Part shown: in pieces, positions 27,401 through 37,707 of the stretch
Layout of the letters: each line of letters opens with the position of its first letter
Numbering within the stretch: position 1 is the first letter of the stretch
Assembly: GCA_013400975.1 (NCBI GenBank)
Contig: WBMZ01012776.1
Location: forward strand, 1-64,000
Reading direction: 5' to 3'
Source: Atrichornis clamosus
Lineage: Eukaryota > Chordata > Aves > Passeriformes > Menuridae
DNA: 64,000 nucleotides
Program-made: the position numbers and the translations under genes
Notes under the pieces: generated by a model
Databases searched by the model: none
Told to the model about the DNA's origin: nothing
The model's input: only the letters and a program-made list of their open reading frames with translations

Positions 27401-28134
27401 CTTTGCTTTTGTTTGATTGTTTAATCTCAGAGGATGGCATTTGTCACTAGCTGGTGTTTGCTTAGCTCTGTTACTTGCGCGAGTTTCATCTTAGCAGTTG
27501 TGTAAAACAGAGTGGGGGGAAAGGCATATGCATTTGCAGAACTTTCTGGTCTAGGAGGTTGCATATACCTTAAAATCCCCAAAATACTGGATGTCATTTC
27601 TAGACAGTGTTATTAAGTGTCTTGGTTATCTATATAAAAGATAGGCAGTATTTACTTTTAAAAAATGACTGGACCAGTCTTCCACTTCTGAATACAGAGT
27701 TCTCTTGAAACTTACCTTGCAGTAAAATTCAGAAGCTGTCAATTATTATAGCAAGAACTGTGTTACCAAGACACTGTATAAATTCGTTGGAGTATCTGTA
27801 TGTGTTACATGCTTACAAATAGTCTGAAATACAGCCCAACTTCCTTAGAGAAAGGACAGCAAAGATGGCCAGAGTTTATAAGCAATTAAATAGATAAGGA
27901 CTCTTCATCTTAGGAAAGCAGTGACTATGGGCAAGGGAAAAAAGGGGTCTAAAAGCCACTGAAACTTTCCATTGAAGCAACACTCTGAGGAGTCAATCAT
28001 TGGAGGCTGTGAGTTTGGAGAAAGCGCTAGCATTGCTGTCTCAAACAACTACTTACTACTAGGAGAAACTACTAGGGTCAATGTACCTCTTTGGATCAGC
28101 AGTCAGTTTTGGGGCAGTCTGATGGTAGTGTCAT

Positions 28135-28210
28135 GGTTTGAACATTTTATGGGAAGTCAACACCTCTTGGTGGGTTTGAACATCTTATGGGAAGTCAACA
28201 ACTTCGGGAT
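28135..28210 (+). repeat. Two-copy tandem duplication, 38-base period
   Basis: The words GGTTTGAACATTTTATGGGA and GGTTTGAACATCTTATGGGA start 38 bases apart. The first 28 bases of the two units agree except for one T/C change; the last ten have diverged. It looks like a small local duplication in intron 1 without known function. Confidence 0.85.
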
Positions 28211-31200
28211 GTCTGATTTCAGCAGTGCAACTACAATTCCACTTTATTTCTTCCATATCTTAGAGCCAAGATCTAACTGATTCAAATTCAGGCTCCTTGT
28301 TTACTATAACTTTTATCTTACGCTGGTGCTTCAGTGTTGAAGTAGGCTAGCAAGTAGCCAAGTAGAAGGCAAAAACTGATGTATCTCTGGAAGTGATAGT
28401 GCTCCTTCAGTCAAACATACCTGCATGATTGCTTGCATGCATAACTTGCACATTATTTTTGCTTACTGTAGCAAGTGTCTAACATAGTTTTAGACTTTTA
28501 AAATGGCTTTGACTACAAGCATACAGATATTGCTTAGCTACCCTGTGGGTTTGGTTTTGGTTTGGTGGTTTGTTGGGATTTTTTGGTGTGTTATAAACAT
28601 AGTACCTTCATAGTACACTCACTGTGGATACTGTGTATTCTTAAGCAAGCAATGTCATTAGCATACAAGCACTTAATGTAATTCACTTTTAGGAGTAGGT
28701 TGTACTTTTAATGTTATAAATGTTTTAGTGAAGTTATTATAGGAGCTTAACCTCTCTTTAATAGTTTGAATTAGCTTGGCAATAAACATGTTCACATTAG
28801 GATGTGACATTACTGAGGTGACACAAAGAGCTCCGAAATGTGCAATTCTGTGTAAATGCAGCATTACCTGAAATTGCATGTTTTCCTAGTGCTTTCTTAT
28901 GGAACATGTGTGAGCTTAACACCATGTTGAGAGGGATGCCTGATGTCTGCAAACTCGCTCCTGGATGATGCCATCTCTGCCTTCAGGTGTACATGCTGAA
29001 AAAGTGACACTTTTTCAATTGTGTTGTGTTCCAAGACACAGTCAAGTAAACTGGTTGTAGTGTAAGGTGTTAACATATGAAATGCCTTGTATGGCTCTTG
29101 ATTTCAGGGACTGTGGTAATCATGCCCAAATAATATGGTTTTCTGCTGGAATGCTGATGCTGCATTTTGCCTGGTATCAAAGCATGTTCAGTTAATTAGA
29201 GCACTTCTAGACTGCTTCCCTGCATGTCTGGGCACACCTTCTCCTTTCAGATTTATTCCCCACCCCATGTCCCCCTTCATACAGGCTTCACAAACATAGC
29301 TGATTGGTTTGAGTAAATGCTGCCTGATGATTTGCTTGAAAGAATCAAGTTCCAGATGGAGTACCAGCAAAAGCATAAGTTATTACTGTCTGCATTGTGA
29401 CACTAACAGAAACTGACTTTAATTTTAGTAGTAATTTGTCAACTTGTAGGTTGAATTGTCTATTGTAATTATTCTGGTTTTGGCTCCTGTTTACCTAGCA
29501 TTGAACGAGTCACTGTCCTGCTGCCCTTTAACAGCACACCCCTGGACATCCCTTGCTGGTTAGTAGAAGTGACAAGATCTTACTCTGAGCCCAGCTCTAT
29601 ATATTAAAGCTTTTTTCTCCTGGATCTGGGCCTGTTGGCAGCCAGTTCCTCCTCTTTTTAGGAGAATCTACTTGCCAAGCTTCTTTCTGGTTTCTGGGGT
29701 TTTTTTTCCTAGTGGTACTACTGTTATTCCAAGCTCCTATATCTGTTGAGGAAGGGGAAAGCTTCACTCTGATAGTGAAGACTTCCTCTGCTGTGTATAA
29801 ACACTTGAAGTATGCAATTGAAATTTGGTAAGCTGAACTGTACTGAAGACACAAAGTAGCTGAACTGTTTTGCACTGCACCGTAGAGTGTTGTGGAGGCC
29901 AGGCATGCATAATGTTTGATGTAAGACATAGTCAAAGCAAGTTTATTAGTATTTAGTTTAGAGAATTCCTCAAGTTGCTAGTTGCCAGGAACAGTGTGTT
30001 CTTGGTGAGGGCAACTGTTGCGTCTGTGTGTCTGCTGCTGACCCCCCCTGTGGAGAGATGCTGGCTGAGGTTAATTTTTCATTCAGTCTCCCCTGGAAAT
30101 CTAAAACTAAAGAATATTCCATCACCAAGAAGTCTTTTCATAAGCTTAATGAACATATTGATATATGGAGAGTTGCAGAATGCCAGTTCTTTGAGGAATA
30201 ATGTTCATCTAGATTACGGATTTTTGTGCACCATAGCTGATCCTTAGGAATACCTTTTTTTTAATGCAGGATGCTTTCAGGATTCTAAATGTGAATGTGA
30301 AGCTGTATTTAACGCTGGTCTACTTGCTCATGAAAGTGTTGATTACTAAAGTGAAAATTTGCTTTAAAAATAGTTGAATCAGTAATTTATTGCTGTATGT
30401 TCTCTGGTTATGTGTAAGTCCAGAGCCCTGAGTAAACAGGCTTATATATATATATGTGTACCTTAGTATGTACAACTTTAATGTGCTTATTTCTCTACTC
30501 AGTATCAAAGCTACTTTTATTTTTCTTGGAGCTTCTTCAGCATCAATTGAGTAAAAGTTTACTTACCTACCTGTGTTGTTGCAAATTTTGGCATTATTAG
30601 CTACACTCACTGTAAGGTAATGCACCATTCTTTAAATTCTTGGGACCTTAGTCTTGCTAAGTCTGGATATATTGAAGTTGGCTGTTTTCTGCAGAAAGAA
30701 AGCTTTTGAAAGAGGTAAGACTGCTGATTTGATCTGAGCTAATGCTGAATCAAAATGGAATCTTAACTTTTTGTTGCATGACTAGGTGAGCAAGCAGTGT
30801 TAAGGGCTAGTCTCTAGACAAGTAGAAACAAGTTTTAAAGTGTCAAAACAACAGTGAAAGCAAAGTTTGCAAATACTTCTCAGCAGTTGATTCTGTGATT
30901 GACTTCAACTAATGGGAAATTATTCAGAACAGGTTCTTGTCCTGCCTTTGGGGAAGACTTTTTTGAAAGAACTCTTCAATCTGCCTTCAGTTTCCTAATT
31001 GAAGGTGAAAGTGAGGGTACTACAAATGTTTATGCTTCTGTAGAGATTGAATAATAGTGGGTAAGCAAAAGATCTCTATCAGCCTTGAGGAACCAGGAGA
31101 CTTTTTGCTAGACAAGACATTTCATCTTGAGAAAAGGAGTGGGGGCAGAGGATGGTGTGCTGTCTGTTCTCAGTAGCTTTTTGTTTCCTTCTTTCATGGT

Positions 31201-33117
31201 CTTTTTACCCTCAATCTGAGTCAGATGATCAAAGTACCATGTAAAGACAAGGCTGTGGGCCAAAAGCCACTCTGTGTTTGGCTCATAGTGAGCAGGCAAA
31301 TCCTTGAAGTTCTAGAATAGTCTTACTTTGGTTGCTGCTTTTATACTCAAAACTGTTTATGGGCCCTGCAGCTTGTATGAAAAGCTTTATACTCTTCATT
31401 GGTATGACAGAGAATTTATTTTGAATGTAGTTACTCAAGCTATGATTCCAGCTGAAGGAAATAAGGTTTAAGGAAAATGTGAAATTTGAATAATGCAAGA
31501 AGTAACTCACCTTTCAGTACTTAGTGTGCTGGCTTCATTTTACACTTTCCAAAGTATTTGTTGATAAGAGTTTGTTTTCTTTCCCCTGCTGTGGTTTCCA
31601 GAATGGCTTATATAGTTTCTGTCAGGATTTAAACTTACTTGTTAAAGAACAAATCAAGAATTGCTTCTCTTCTTGTAGCAAACTTGTTTCCCAAAGCAGT
31701 CCTTGATTCTTCTACAAAAATATGATCAGAGAATTATTCTCCAGTGTGCCTAATCAACACTGTTACAGCAGAAATCTATTATTAGTATTATTTTTATCAT
31801 CTTTTATGATCTTGTAACCTCCTTCACCTGTCTTGTTGTATTGCATCCAGTATTTCACCTTAGTTGAAAGTAAAATAATTTCTGACTTTAATATAATTCT
31901 TAAGTGAATTGTGAGTTACTGTGCTCACCCTACATACTTAATCCTGATGTACATGTCCTGCTGCTTTCTTCATACCAAATTTCAAGTAGGTAATTACATC
32001 AGTATCCTTGTTTGAGGACACCACACTGTGATGTCTGCATTTTTGGTTAAATGCTACAGACTTGTTTGCTCATTGTTTTTGATGACAAGTGTCCTCATTC
32101 CTGCTCTTTTATTTGAGAGTGTAATCTGTCATTCCAGACATGTGATGGTGTGCAACACTTCTCTAATTGACCCTTTTCTTCAGTTGCGAAGCTGACCTTT
32201 GTCAATGAATGCATCTTCAGCCAGATTCCCTTGTCAGATCCAGTGAATTTTTTCCTTCCTATTCAGGTTTTATTGCTCTGAAAGTGAGCCTCCTTCTGGC
32301 AGATTCCCCACCCCACTGCAATCATATCTTATAAATCTGAAGTTCTTCCTACCTCTGATCTCGTTTCTTCTTTTACTAGAAGCCTTTCATATGGAGTTGT
32401 GGTATGGAGGTCATCCAGCTGCTTTGCACAGTTTGGTGTTCTTTCTCATTCATGTCCTTGTGGTTTTGGTACTTGGGTGCAGCCTTGGTGCTTGCTATGA
32501 ACTTGTCATTGTATGTTGCAAGTGCTCCTCTTTACTGTTTTTTGTTTGTTTGTGTGCCTTCATCCCATGTGTGGTCAGTTGTCCTCCATTGTCCATCCAT
32601 GTCCATCCCGCCCCTTCACCTCTCTGTAGGGTTATGGGTGAGAATATGTGGCTCTGCTCTGCTGGAGAGGGCACTGTAACTGTTTCCTCCCTTAGCTGAT
32701 CTCGTGTGGCCTTTATAGAAGCTGGAGGCAGTTACCTGGTAGGAGTTGCTCTCCAGCAACTCTAAAGGGGTCCCACATCCATCTACTGGTTGGCTGCCCC
32801 AGCAGCTGATCACAAGCCTCCCTGTGCTCTCTTTATTTCAATTCATGTGTCTTAAACAACTCTTTGAAAATCTTATCTGCCTCTGCTATGCATTGCTGCC
32901 TCGAAAGGCAGGAAAAAGGTCTTCAGTGCAGAGAAAAAAACAGTCTCTGGGGTTATTACTGCTTTGCATCAAAGGATGAGGACTGAAGTTTTTCTTCACT
33001 GGGGTTCTGGGTGTTGCTCCTATGTTGCTACTCTCATATCTGAAGACTAGGAGCTTAGGAATACTTACTGTCTTAAAATCCTTTGGTTAATTGTTTTTAA
33101 TTTCATTTTAATTCCAG

Positions 33118-33302
33118 AACATTTGAATCTTCTTGGGAAACACGAAAATCAAGAACTGCTTTTTAAATATTTTTCAGGACAATTGACACATTCCAGGGAA
33201 AAGCTGTTGTTAGGGTTTCTTCTGCAAAGTTCAGAAGAAACTGCATTCTCTGGGATTTTAAAGAAGCATAAAATGAAAGCGGTTTAAAATTTAGCCTTCA
33301 AA
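33118..33302 (+). other. MTUS1: 5' UTR part of MTUS1 exon 2
   Basis: A pyrimidine-rich stretch ends in ATTCCAG at 33111-33117, the likely acceptor joining the leader to the large coding exon. A second possible acceptor TTTTTCAG ends at 33177, which would shorten the UTR by 60 bases. Just before the main start is a tiny upstream reading frame at 33273-33287 (ATG, three codons, TAA), in the same frame as the main one. It also shows that the main frame cannot start further upstream. Confidence 0.65.
33273..33287 (+). promoter_or_regulatory. Minimal upstream open reading frame (MKAV, stop) before the MTUS1 start
   Basis: ATG at 33273 is preceded by A at -3, followed by three codons and TAA at 33285-33287. 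The stop lies only 15 bases before the main ATG at 33303, which itself has A at -3. Such short upstream frames generally lower translation of the main frame unless skipped or followed by reinitiation; an effect here is inferred, not shown. Confidence 0.55.
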
Positions 33303-35291
33303 ATGAATGTTGGGAAGTCCGATGACAAAGCAAAGAACGGCTTGAAGTGTTCCTTACTTATAAGGGATGAAAATGGAAATAACTATGCATGTGACAGAGC
33401 TACACCTTCCTCAGAGAATTGTGCCACCAAGATACACAGTAATTCAACTGACCAAGACATAGTGGCTGAGCATGAAGGTGATACCTTTTATGAAAACAAG
33501 AGTGACTTCAGAAGTATTTTAAAACAGCAGTGTATTGAAGCACTTGATCTGCAGAAGACACCTGGTAAATACAACTGCACAGAAGCTCCGTTGGGAGGTG
33601 GAGATGCTGCATGCAAGTCCTCTGGGACTGAACAGACTTGTATATGTCCTTTGAACTCTGACCTGAACACAGCAACAAACTTACTGGAAGATGACGTTGC
33701 TATGGCAAAAATGCAAAATCAGAGTATCAAACACCCAGTGCCTTACAGTCAGAATGACTCTAAGTGTGTACTAACTCTTCCTGCTTCAGAGCAGAACATG
33801 CAGTCCCTGAAAAATGACAGGGCATGCTGCCACCTGAGCACATTGGATGTTACTGATATTACAGGTGAAACTCCAAGAACTGATCAAAATGACGACATGC
33901 ATCTGAGGGAAACATTGATGTCTTCTGAAGTATATACGAGAGAGAAATTTGATAGAACCAGCTCTGAAAGAACACCTAATTTCACCTCTGCGGGTGTTGA
34001 ACACTATCAAGAAAACACTAGTAAGACTGATAAAGAATCACAGGAAACAGAAGCACAGACTGTAAAAGTAGCTGCTGGATGTATAGATCCTTACAGGCAA
34101 GACACTTTATCACCATTCATTAATACCAGCGAAGATGACCAAGTGAAATCCTTGCATACTACCCCTGACCATGACGAAACTGGGAATTCCAGTGCTGAAA
34201 CATGCATGGATAGTCTTGTAAATAGTGTGCACCTTCTCCCAGTAGGTGAAATGGGTGCAGAACAAGTATCAAAGGAAGCTAGTGAACCCTTAACCAAAGA
34301 ACAAAGTATCTCTGGAAATGCTGCTCTTCAGAATATGCACATGGTCCCTTCTGTATCTTGCAGTGTACCAAAATTAAAGAAGGCTGTTATGCCTGAGCTG
34401 AAATGCGAAGCAACTTTCGTGGTCTTCAGTCCGATGGCTCATGAAAGCGATTCTGCTCTATGTACTTCAACCCCTAAAGAACAGTCAAGAAATAGAACTT
34501 TTTCTGTTTCAGCTTTGGAAGAACTTGGAGACAAGTCTTCTAAACTAAGATCAAATGAAGTGTTTGTAGGAGCACATAATAAAAGGTCTATGCTTAAAGC
34601 TAGTTCAGATCAAACTGCAAGAAAACCAGTGGGCAAGTCTTCTATTGCATCAACAATGACCAAAGCAAAGAAATCAGAGATTGTTAGTTTTCCCAAACCT
34701 AATTTCAAAAATATTAAGCCAAAGGTTGTGTCTAGACCTGTGCTACAGTCAAGAGACAGTGCAGCATTAAAACAGTCTCCCCAGTCCCTCCAACTATCAT
34801 CTGTCTCCTCACCTTCACGGGTTGCTTCCCCGAGGCAATTGTCCTCCTCTATAAAAGTGCTGAAAAAGACAGTAGATCTAGCTAAAGATACTAAAGTGGA
34901 ATTGCCTGTAAATAAGCCCCATAAGCTACATCTTAACAAACGCCTCTTCACTAGCCAAGTCATACATGCCACAACACATCCCAGAAACGCTTCCCACAAG
35001 GCTTCAAAAACACCTGCGTTAAAGCAAAGTCCGGAAGACGTTGTCAAAGCAAGTGCTACCCATTTGGCATGCTCCTTGGTTTCTGCTGCACTTCCAACAT
35101 CTGTAGAGAACTCAAAAGAGATGCTAAACAATAAAATGGAAAGTTCAAACTCCTTAATGACCCCTTGTGCGCAAAATGTCGGCCTGACCAAAGGTGAAAA
35201 AGAGCGAAGCAGCGACATGGGAATGCTTCTGGAAGCGACGTTGGTAAAAGATGCGGCAAATGAAACATTTGATGTGCACTCCGTTGCTTTG
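33303..35291 (+). CDS. MTUS1: MTUS1 large first coding exon (exon 2), residues 1-663
   Basis: This exon encodes the long, probably disordered N-terminal half of MTUS1/ATIP3, the part that in mammals distinguishes the long isoform from shorter ones. ATG at 33303 is the first in-frame start after the TAA at 33285. The protein begins with an SDDK-containing segment like mammalian MTUS1 and is rich in Ser, Thr, Lys and acidic residues, with no signal peptide, membrane segment or enzymatic motif. From about residue 456 comes the best-conserved block, with KKSEIVSFPKPNFKN and a basic KPKVVSR continuation, followed by Ser/Pro-rich sequence, a LFTSQVIHATTHPRNASHK segment and a terminal NETFDVH. The basic, Ser/Pro-rich region fits microtubule binding; that is inference from the family. 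The donor GTAAGT at 35292 follows codon 663 cleanly (phase 0). The frame stays open through the donor to a stop at 35415-35417. Confidence 0.93.
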
Positions 35292-37511
35292 GTAAGTTTT
35301 TTTTCCTTTCATACTTACTTGTATGTTTTGAATATTTACAAAAAGGAAATTTGGTATTGCACAGTGTGGAAATTGTGGAATAGGTTTTGTGTCTGCAAAT
35401 CTGGTGTTGGTTTCTAAGGCGGAGTCTCTCCGTAATAAAGAAAGTGAAGAAATATTGTTTTATAATCTGGTTGTACTTCACCTCAGCTGCAATTTAGTGT
35501 CTCCACCCTTGTCTTATTCCATACTATATTTTTTTTTAGTAAAGTCTTTTTAAGACAATACAGTTTGTAAAATGTCTCATAAAAGCAAACAAGTCTTAAT
35601 TTAGTCAAACTCGTAAAATTACACAGCATAACTTGGTGAGGTTTTCTAAATACAGCTTTAAGTATACTTTTTTTTCAGCATAATTCTAGCAGTGCTGTAA
35701 CTTTAAATAGACATTAGAGATAAATTGCTATTTTCAGTATTTTCTTTTCTTTCAAAATGTGCTTCAGAACTGAAGTAGACTTTTTAAAATTAGTTATGTA
35801 AATATTGTGCATACGTTAACAGTAACATTAAGTCACACAAAACCCAGAAACCAATAAGCTGGTGAAACATTTTATTTTTAACATCTTAATTTCACTGTCT
35901 GCTTTGAATAATTTGGGAGTTTAATTTGTTTGAAGTAGAACTGGGACTCATTAGAATAGTTAAGAGTAATCAGGAAATACTTCTCATGCAGAGGGCATAT
36001 ACCTGGTTTTAGGCAGTCAGCCAGCTGGAAGGTGCAAACTTCCTGGCCGGGAGGTATGCGTGCATTTGTTGGGAAATATTTTTGGAATGAGTCAGCTGCC
36101 TGTCAGGAGAAACATGCTGCTTTCAAATACTCTGGAAGAAGGTTAAAATAAAAGGAACAATGGGAAAGAAGGGAAGAGTGTTGGAGTTGGGTTGACCAGG
36201 GTTTCAGGAGGAACGGTAAGGACACAGAATTGGAGTCTTGGTGCTATATGGAATCTCTCCTGTTGCTGACTCATGGCTTCAACAGTTTATGATAAATTGG
36301 TGAAATGGAGGCAGCAGCTGTTACTGGTAAAACTGACTGTCACATTAGTTTTTGACAGGCTTTACTAATTTGCCAGAAAAATTCCATTAAAGCTCAGTAT
36401 GCAAAGGAAGCTACTTAGGTAAAACATTTTTGAAACATTGCACAAGAAATTAATAAGTAATATTATTTATTGGAATAATAATTTAAGTTGAAAACCTAAG
36501 TAAATATGAAAGCAATAATGGTCTGTTTTATGTCTAAAGTCTTCAACAGTTTTAATCTGCATCAGTCCTTACTTTTGGTACTAAGGGTTGGAGATGATGC
36601 TTTTAATTCACTTTGTTGGTAAAAAGGAAACCTTTGTGATCTTGACTGTTCTGCTTGTACCTGGAGAAGTAATAGAGAAGTTTCTATAAAATGTGCAGTA
36701 GACAAATCAGCTGGACTAAACTTAGTAAGTGGTCTTCTGGAAAGTACAGATTAACATCTGAAAATGAGGATTGGAGTCAAACATGGAAAAAGCAGTAATC
36801 TGACCAAATTGCTGTAATCAGTTTGAGTCACAGAAAAGCATATGAAGAGCTAAGCTGTAAAGGGTACCTTTATAGGCTTGACAAGAGTGTACCTTTATAG
36901 GCTTGCCGTTAATGCCTGTATTAACTGGAGCAAGAATTCTGTATAAAATATAGATGTTTCATACATATAAACCAGTTATTTTAAACTTGTCCTTGATCCA
37001 CTCCTGCATTTGTGTTTTATCTCAATGTGAAGGATTTTAAGCTGTTGTGACATAAGACCTAGACCAGGAAACTATTTTGAGGACTGTGACATTTCAGGTA
37101 GTACAGGACAGCTGACTTCTCAGGACGTCAATGTTTGTAGTTTGTTGGTTAAGATCCTGACATTAGGTGTAGTCGTGTAATTGAGTGGCTTAATTAGAGT
37201 TTGGGAAGGAAGAGGAAGAAATTCTCATGTAAAATGACCTCTGTAACCTCTTTTTAGTGTGTTGGTCATTACTAGTGATTAGCTTCAAACTAATAGGTTT
37301 GTGTTGCTGAAGGCCGTTCACGAGATGATTCTTGAGGTTCTGAACTGCAGATGTGGACAATGGGATAAAGACTAGCTAAGCATATCCCCTACTTGGGTGG
37401 TCAGTATTTCATTACTGGTGCTGCAAAGGGAGATCTTCAGTTTCTCACAGTGGTGGTGTGTGGGTTGTATTGTTGTTGGTTTTTTGGTTTTCGGTTTCTT
37501 TCTTAAAACAG
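35292..37511 (+). other. MTUS1 intron 2, with possible read-through 3' end
   Basis: GTAAGT donor at 35292 and ACAG acceptor at 37508-37511 after a T-rich tract. If the donor is not used, the reading frame continues 41 codons to TAA at 35415-35417, and an AATAAA lies at 35434-35439 with T/G-rich sequence after it. A 17-base direct repeat with a 25-base period (GTACCTTTATAGGCTTG at 36864 and 36889) is the only other structure seen. Confidence 0.7.
35434..35439 (+). terminator. Candidate intronic polyadenylation signal after exon 2
   Basis: AATAAA 17 bases after the in-frame TAA of the exon 2 read-through frame, with T/G-rich sequence from about 35453. It could end a short transcript that does not use the exon 2 donor. 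Confidence 0.3.
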
Positions 37512-37707
37512 ATGCCTTCTGTGAAAGATGGTACAACACAAGGGAAAAGCATACCAAAGAAAGACCCAATCACACTACGAAGCGTATCAACTCCCAAGGT
37601 TAAAATGGTGCCATCCGTGTTGACTTTGAAGAGAGGATGTGAAAATAAAACTATCAGCACTATTAAAAGGCCTTCTCACAAAGAAGCTCTTCTGTCATCA
37701 AGCTCTG
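37512..37707 (+). CDS. MTUS1: MTUS1 coding exon 3
   Basis: This 196-base exon follows the pyrimidine-rich acceptor ending ACAG at 37511 and ends at a GTAAGA donor (37708). It enters in phase 0 and leaves in phase 1, adding 65 codons and one base. The encoded segment is basic and rich in Ser, Thr and Pro (KVKMVPSVLTLKRGCENK, then KRPSHKEALLSSSS), aligning with the KAKVGPPVSCLRRNSDN and SSSG region of mammalian MTUS1. The first codon is itself ATG, so a transcript starting in intron 2 could in principle begin translation here. No catalytic or structural domain is visible. Confidence 0.9.

Larger units (their letters stand above)
18910..33117 (+). other. MTUS1 intron 1, last part: no gene seen
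   Basis: About 14 kb of intronic DNA. It holds a poly-T tract at 24409-24430 (one C inside), an A-rich patch near 26080-26130, a short tandem duplication at 28135-28210, a T/G-rich patch at 28548-28590 and a (TA)n run near 30443-30455. The longest open frames (24019-24432 on +, 24400-24819 on -) have no recognisable domain and overlap each other and the poly-T tract. No RNA gene could be supported. Confidence 0.55.

Noticed and set aside
34610..35218. 202-codon open frame on the - strand
   Set aside because: It lies wholly antisense to the MTUS1 large exon. Its composition mirrors that coding sequence, and no independent start, splice or domain evidence supports it.
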